Of a stretch of DNA of 8,015 nucleotides, positions 4,410 through 8,015 are shown piece by piece. This stretch comes from Anaerolineae bacterium (GTDB taxonomy: Bacteria; Chloroflexota; Anaerolineae; B4-G1): contig JADHWW010000190.1 of the NCBI GenBank assembly GCA_016783285.1, forward strand, positions 1-8,015, read 5' to 3'. The notes under the pieces are model-generated. The model saw only the letters and a list, made by a program, of their open reading frames with translations. It was not told where the DNA came from and made no database searches. Each line of letters starts with the position of its first letter. The stretch's first letter is position 1. Made by a program: the position numbers and the translations under genes.

Positions 4410-5912
4410 ATGCAACAACTCTCATTTTTCCCCGACGTGGTAAAAAACCACACGCATCTAAAGCGAGATACATTCTCACACGGTGGCGTGTGCTCTGAAG
4501 ACGCCCGCATCGTGTTGGAAGACCGCTACGGGCACCTGATGGAGGAGACCGGCGAGTTTAACCGGCAACTCGTCAGTTTCCAAACCAACAAAACCAAAGT
4601 CTTGCATAGTTGGATAAAGTACCGGGAAGGCTTCTCGGACAGCCTGGTCGAGATACTGATCGGAAAATTCGGTATCGCTCCCGGCGACACGATTCTCGAT
4701 CCTTTTGCTGGCTCGTGCACGACACTGCTGGTTGCCCAGATGCTCGGCATCAACTCTGTGGGCATTGAACTGCTACCACACTGCCATTTGGCGTGGGCAG
4801 CCAAGTCGCAGGTGTTCGATTACGATTTGGATGAACTGCGATACATCGGCAAATTGGCCCAGAAAACGACACCGCCAACGACACCCGATAGGTTTCCCCA
4901 CCTGGTCATCACCCAAACAGCGTTTCCTGACCAGGCGGAACGTGATTTGATGGCCTACAAGCATTGGATCGAGGATTTGGACGTGAGCGAAAAGGCAAAA
5001 AATCTGTGCCGGCTGGCCTTGGTCAGCATTATAGAAAGGATCAGTTACACCAGAAAAGATGGCCAGTTCTTGCGCTGGGACAGGCGGGCGCAAAAAATGG
5101 TCGAGCGTAATGCAAAGCGCGTGGCCCAAGGTAAAAAACCCTTCCGGGGTATTTACAAGGGAGATTTGCCATGCGTCCGGGAAGCGTTCACTGAAGCATT
5201 GAGCAAAATCATTGTTGACGTGTCCAGATTGCAAAGCGACCCTCCTCCGGGGAGTCGCCAGCAATTGATAGACGGCAACACGCTCTACGTGCTTCCAGAG
5301 ATGGAGGCCAACCAGTTTGACGCTGTTATCACCTCACCCCCGTATGCAAACAGGTACGATTACACCAGAACGTATGCCCTCGAGTTGGCCTACCTGGGCG
5401 TAGACGAAAAAATCTTTGATCTGCGGCAAAGCCAGTTGTCGTGTACGGTGGAGAGCAGGTCCAAGTCAGGTGAACTCGGAGATTTTTACCGCTCTATCGG
5501 TCAACGTGACCGTTACGTCTATATCGCAGATGTGGTCAAGAGCAACGCGGCTCTGGCAGAGATCAATGCCGCGTTGCAGGCCAGAAACGAACTGGGCGAG
5601 ATCAACAACACGGGAGTGTTGACGATGATTGCCCAATACTTTGCCGAGTTGACTTTTGTGTTCGCCGAGTTGCAGCGCGTGTGCAAGGGTGGCGCGCACG
5701 TGGCATTTGTCAACGATAACGTTCGTTACGCCGGCGAGATCATCCCTGTTGATACACTGACTACAAATCTGGCCGAGCAAGTTGGATTCGAGCCGGTCAA
5801 GATCTATGTTTTACCCCAGCGCAAAGGAAACAGTAGCCAGCAGATGGGTAGATATGGCCGGGCTGCATTGCGCAAGAGTATCACGGTTTGGAGAAAGCCG
5901 TCAGGAGCATAA
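4410..5912 (+). CDS. DNA methyltransferase of a type II restriction-modification system (500 aa)
   Basis: SAM-dependent amino-methyltransferase that would methylate adenine N6 or cytosine N4 in a specific site and protect DNA from the adjoining nuclease. The SAM-binding motif ILDPFAGSCTTL spans about 95-106, followed by GINSVGIELLP (113-123). Catalytic motif IV, ITSPPY, ends at residue 312 and continues ANRYDYTRTYALELAYLG. The C-terminus carries VLPQRKGNSSQQMGRYGR. The order is SAM motif, a ~190-residue insert, then catalytic motif, unlike the usual beta-class TSPPY enzymes in which TSPPY comes first; the insert (about 135-300) is the likely target-recognition region. The usual Gly in DPFxGSGTT is Cys here (residue 103, codon TGC). 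TSPPY is compatible with N4-cytosine or N6-adenine methylation, so the base cannot be assigned. A GAGG lies 11 nt before the ATG. The gene ends 3 nt before the nuclease gene. Its GC is visibly lower than that of flanking genes, suggesting horizontal acquisition. Confidence 0.85.
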   Translation: MQQLSFFPDVVKNHTHLKRDTFSHGGVCSEDARIVLEDRYGHLMEETGEFNRQLVSFQTNKTKVLHSWIKYREGFSDSLVEILIGKFGIAPGDTILDPFAGSCTTLLVAQMLGINSVGIELLPHCHLAWAAKSQVFDYDLDELRYIGKLAQKTTPPTTPDRFPHLVITQTAFPDQAERDLMAYKHWIEDLDVSEKAKNLCRLALVSIIERISYTRKDGQFLRWDRRAQKMVERNAKRVAQGKKPFRGIYKGDLPCVREAFTEALSKIIVDVSRLQSDPPPGSRQQLIDGNTLYVLPEMEANQFDAVITSPPYANRYDYTRTYALELAYLGVDEKIFDLRQSQLSCTVESRSKSGELGDFYRSIGQRDRYVYIADVVKSNAALAEINAALQARNELGEINNTGVLTMIAQYFAELTFVFAELQRVCKGGAHVAFVNDNVRYAGEIIPVDTLTTNLAEQVGFEPVKIYVLPQRKGNSSQQMGRYGRAALRKSITVWRKPSGA

Positions 5913-5915
5913 AAT

Positions 5916-6872
5916 ATGGCCTCGTCCCGTAATGCACAAGATAAACGTGAAATCTGGTTGATCGATCAAGTAACAAAGAGCGAGTTCTTTCACCAGAAAC
6001 TGCACGAGTATGGACTGCTTGAAATTGCTTATGCCATTGAAAATGTACAGGGCGAGAATCTCGACTGGAACAAGAAAGACTTGGGCATATCCGAAAAGGC
6101 CTGGAAAAAGGTCATACACCGAGGAATCCAGCCGGTGCGTGTCTTTGCTCATCCAGACGTTTTGAGGACTGTACACAGGTCTGTAGGGTATTACCAAAAA
6201 CTGGCGCTGGTTTCTCTAAAGTCCATGAACAACATCGGCTTGACCATCACAACATACGAGTCAGGCCAGAACAAAAGGCCCATGAATCAACAAAAAGCCG
6301 AGGATGTTTGTCGGCGGCTCAACGAGTTGATCAGTCGTTTGATCGAGTCCGATGACGTGATTGACCCACGAGAGTTTGACCTGTGGCGAGGAATGACAGC
6401 CGGTTCAACTGCTCAAGGTTCGTGGCAGAACAAGAAGGGAGATCGAACCGAAGATGTCATCAAAGGAATAATAACGCGGAGAATCCAGAGCAAAGGACTA
6501 TTGACCAGGCAAAGTGACGACGGCAAAGAACTGCGACTCAAAGATGGTCGAATACTCGAATATGGAAGTGAGCCAGACCTGGCATTCTATGACAAAGACC
6601 ACCAAATCCTAATCGCTGTGGAAATCAAAGGTGGCATAGACACTGCTGGGGTCTTGGAGCGTATAGGCGCGGTCATAAAGAGCCTGAGTCGAGCGAAACA
6701 AGAGAACCCAGGCGCGGCAACCGTACTCGTAATCCCCGGAGTCTCAATGACTGAACAGGCTAAACAAGAGTTGGAAGCCCACCAAAGCGATATTGACCGC
6801 TGGTTTATGGTGGAGGATGTGTTGAACAGTAATGACGTGAGGCGCGAGATTTTCGAGGTACTTGGCATTTGA
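5916..6872 (+). CDS. PD-(D/E)XK restriction endonuclease, possibly XcyI family (318 aa)
   Basis: Probable type II endonuclease partnered with the preceding methyltransferase. The nuclease core is readable: Glu179 in GDRTEDVIKGI (175-185), Asp221 in EPDLAFYD (219-226), and Glu236-Ile-Lys238 in LIAVEIKGG (232-240), i.e. the E...PD...ExK arrangement of PD-(D/E)XK enzymes. The N-terminal half has RVFAHPDVLRTV (75-86) and YYQKLALVSLKSMNNIGL (92-109), which remind me of the XcyI family (XcyI and Cfr9I cut C^CCGGG) of about this length; this is recollection, not a search. AGGAG lies 8 nt before the ATG, and the 3-nt gap to the methyltransferase stop indicates a tight operon. Catalytic residues look intact, so the enzyme is probably active. 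A 60-base sample of this gene (6001-6060) is 43% GC, against 72% for 3001-3060 in the Yip1 gene. No terminator is visible after the stop. Another PD-(D/E)XK restriction family is the main alternative. Confidence 0.72.
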   Translation: MASSRNAQDKREIWLIDQVTKSEFFHQKLHEYGLLEIAYAIENVQGENLDWNKKDLGISEKAWKKVIHRGIQPVRVFAHPDVLRTVHRSVGYYQKLALVSLKSMNNIGLTITTYESGQNKRPMNQQKAEDVCRRLNELISRLIESDDVIDPREFDLWRGMTAGSTAQGSWQNKKGDRTEDVIKGIITRRIQSKGLLTRQSDDGKELRLKDGRILEYGSEPDLAFYDKDHQILIAVEIKGGIDTAGVLERIGAVIKSLSRAKQENPGAATVLVIPGVSMTEQAKQELEAHQSDIDRWFMVEDVLNSNDVRREIFEVLGI

Positions 6873-6981
6873 TTATGGGCACAGTGTCTTATCAAACAAG
6901 GCCGCCCACCCCGCCGCCACTACGAAACCGGACGTGACATTCTCTCCTACCGACTTTATGAGAAATGCCCCCGGAGGTAAG

Positions 6982-8015
6982 ATGCGCAAAATCGTTCTAT
7001 CCATCGCTGTCGCCATGATCGCCGCTCTTGCAGCGGCGCTCCTGTTAGTGACTATTGCCGCTGCGAGGCCGTTGCCCCAACTGGAGCTCACCGGCGTCGA
7101 GCCCGACACGCTGACCAGCGAGACCGGCGGCACGCTGAGCATCTACGGCAGCGGCTTCACCACCGCTACCCTCGTCCGGCTGGTGGGCTACAACGTGCTA
7201 GACACCGACTTCCTCAATGAAAACCTGCTGCAGGCGACAGTGCCCCCCGGAGCTCCTGCGAGTACTTACGACCTACAGGCGAGCGCATCCGGCACCTTCA
7301 CAGACACCGCAGACATGGATACCCTATTTGCGGCAGTTACCATTGTCGGCCCCACTCCCGTCCCCACCCCGAGGCCCACTACGGTGCCCGGGCGCCCCAT
7401 CCTCACCATCCGCAACTACCACGTCGAGCCCAGCCGCGTCGTCGTGGGGCGTGAGTTCGTCGTCACTATCGAAGTCTACAACACCGGCAGCCGCGCCGGC
7501 GAAAACACGATGGTAGCCTTCCCTGGCGGCACCTTCCTGCCCGTGGGCGAGACGGGCCACCTGCTGGGACAACTGCACATCAACCACACCGCCGTCGTCA
7601 CGCAGGTGATGCGCGTCCCCAGCGGCCTATCCTCCGGCAGTTACAATCTGCAAGTCAACCTCAGCGCCAACGACTGGGAGGGAAATCACTACGATTACCC
7701 GCAGACCATCGCTGTCGAGGTCGTCGGCGTCGGCCACGGACGGCCGCAGTTGGTCATCGAGGCCGCGCAGACGGAGCCGGCTGCCCTGGGGCCCGGCGAC
7801 ATCTTTAGCCTGACGCTGCGCCTGGCCAACCGGGGCGACCGCACGGCGACCCGCGTGGTGATCGGCGCGGCCTCGGCCGACCTGGCCGTGCCGGCCGGGG
7901 GGAGCAACGTCGTGGCGGCGGAACCGGTGGGGATCAACCGCACGGTGACGGTGACGCTGCCGCTGGTGCTGGGCGAGGTGACGCAGGCCGGCCGACTCAG
8001 TCTCGACATTTCGCT
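6982..8015 (+). CDS. Exported IPT/TIG plus CARDB/NEW3-type protein, 3' end beyond the window
   Basis: An open frame runs from ATG 6982 to the right edge (344 codons) with no stop. The protein starts MRKIVLSIAVAMIAALAAAL with hydrophobic residues 4-28 ending AAA-RP, a signal peptide or N-terminal anchor. Residues about 33-120 resemble an IPT/TIG immunoglobulin-like domain (LTGVEPDTL, then GGTLSIYGSGFTTATLVRL). A Pro/Thr linker follows (GPTPVPTPRPTTVPG, 123-137). Next come two copies of a CARDB/NEW3-like beta-sandwich: the first from 140 (ILTIRNYHVEPSRVVVGREF), the second from about 255 (QLVIEAAQTEPAALGPGDIF, then LANRGDRTATRV). Start choice rests on GGAGGT four nt before ATG 6982; an in-frame ATG at 6958 has no SD. 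It likely sits outside the membrane as a binding or adhesion component. GC and codon use match the Yip1-ABC genes, not the intervening restriction-modification pair, so it may be the displaced next gene of that operon. Substrate and role are unknown. Confidence 0.72.
   Translation, partial: MRKIVLSIAVAMIAALAAALLLVTIAAARPLPQLELTGVEPDTLTSETGGTLSIYGSGFTTATLVRLVGYNVLDTDFLNENLLQATVPPGAPASTYDLQASASGTFTDTADMDTLFAAVTIVGPTPVPTPRPTTVPGRPILTIRNYHVEPSRVVVGREFVVTIEVYNTGSRAGENTMVAFPGGTFLPVGETGHLLGQLHINHTAVVTQVMRVPSGLSSGSYNLQVNLSANDWEGNHYDYPQTIAVEVVGVGHGRPQLVIEAAQTEPAALGPGDIFSLTLRLANRGDRTATRVVIGAASADLAVPAGGSNVVAAEPVGINRTVTVTLPLVLGEVTQAGRLSLDIS

Noticed and set aside
3839..4510. 223-codon minus-strand frame across the ABC ATPase end and the methyltransferase start.
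   Set aside because: It spans two well-supported plus-strand genes and shows no domain or motif.
4773..5264. 163-codon minus-strand frame inside the methyltransferase.
   Set aside because: Antisense to a well-supported gene; no start signal or recognisable motif.
4337..6981. Target-site duplication or transposon ends around the restriction-modification module.
   Set aside because: No convincing direct or inverted repeats were seen at the two junctions and there is no transposase or integrase gene.
1..8015. CRISPR array, tRNA or rRNA genes.
   Set aside because: No regularly spaced repeats and no recognisable tRNA or rRNA core sequences on either strand.

Overview
The window looks like bacterial chromosomal DNA, mostly GC-rich, with sigma70-type promoters and Shine-Dalgarno (SD) sites. 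A small Yip1-family membrane protein followed directly by a MacB/LolD-type ABC ATPase, an exported IPT/CARDB-type protein nearby, and a DUF4258/YgiT-type toxin-antitoxin remnant are together most reminiscent of Chloroflexota (Anaerolineae-like). That assignment is inference from gene content; no taxonomic marker is present.

Layout. (1) Positions 1-320 hold no convincing protein gene. They contain a near-consensus promoter (TTGACA-17-TAAAAT), about 190 nt of hairpin-rich sequence and a strong stem with a T-rich tail. I read this as a small structured RNA of unknown family, transcribed rightward. (2) Converging on it from the right, on the minus strand, is murJ (lipid II flippase) followed by a possible 34-aa ORF. 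Five 7-bp units lie at the 5' end of murJ. (3) Upstream of murJ, also on the minus strand, is a toxin-antitoxin-like pair: an intact YgiT-type zinc-finger antitoxin and a DUF4258 toxin that appears cut to its first ~35 residues. It keeps a strong promoter and two 13-bp palindromes placed exactly 20 bp apart. (4) On the plus strand a divergent operon starts with a Yip1-family membrane protein and an ABC ATPase. (5) Next comes a two-gene module with visibly lower GC and its own extended -10 promoter: a 500-aa DNA methyltransferase and a 318-aa PD-(D/E)XK endonuclease, read as a type II restriction-modification system. (6) After it the GC-rich style returns with an exported protein (signal peptide, IPT/TIG-like domain, Pro/Thr linker, two CARDB/NEW3-like domains) that runs off the right edge.

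How the parts fit. Yip1 protein, ABC ATPase and secreted CARDB-type protein plausibly belong to one envelope/export operon whose permease is not in the window. The restriction-modification module sits between the ATPase and the CARDB gene and probably inserted there. No terminator is visible after the endonuclease gene, so the module's promoter may now drive the distal half of the operon. The features most worth follow-up are the orphan structured RNA, the eroded toxin-antitoxin locus with its paired operators, and the methyltransferase with motif order I...IV and a cysteine in its DPFAGSGTT-type motif.
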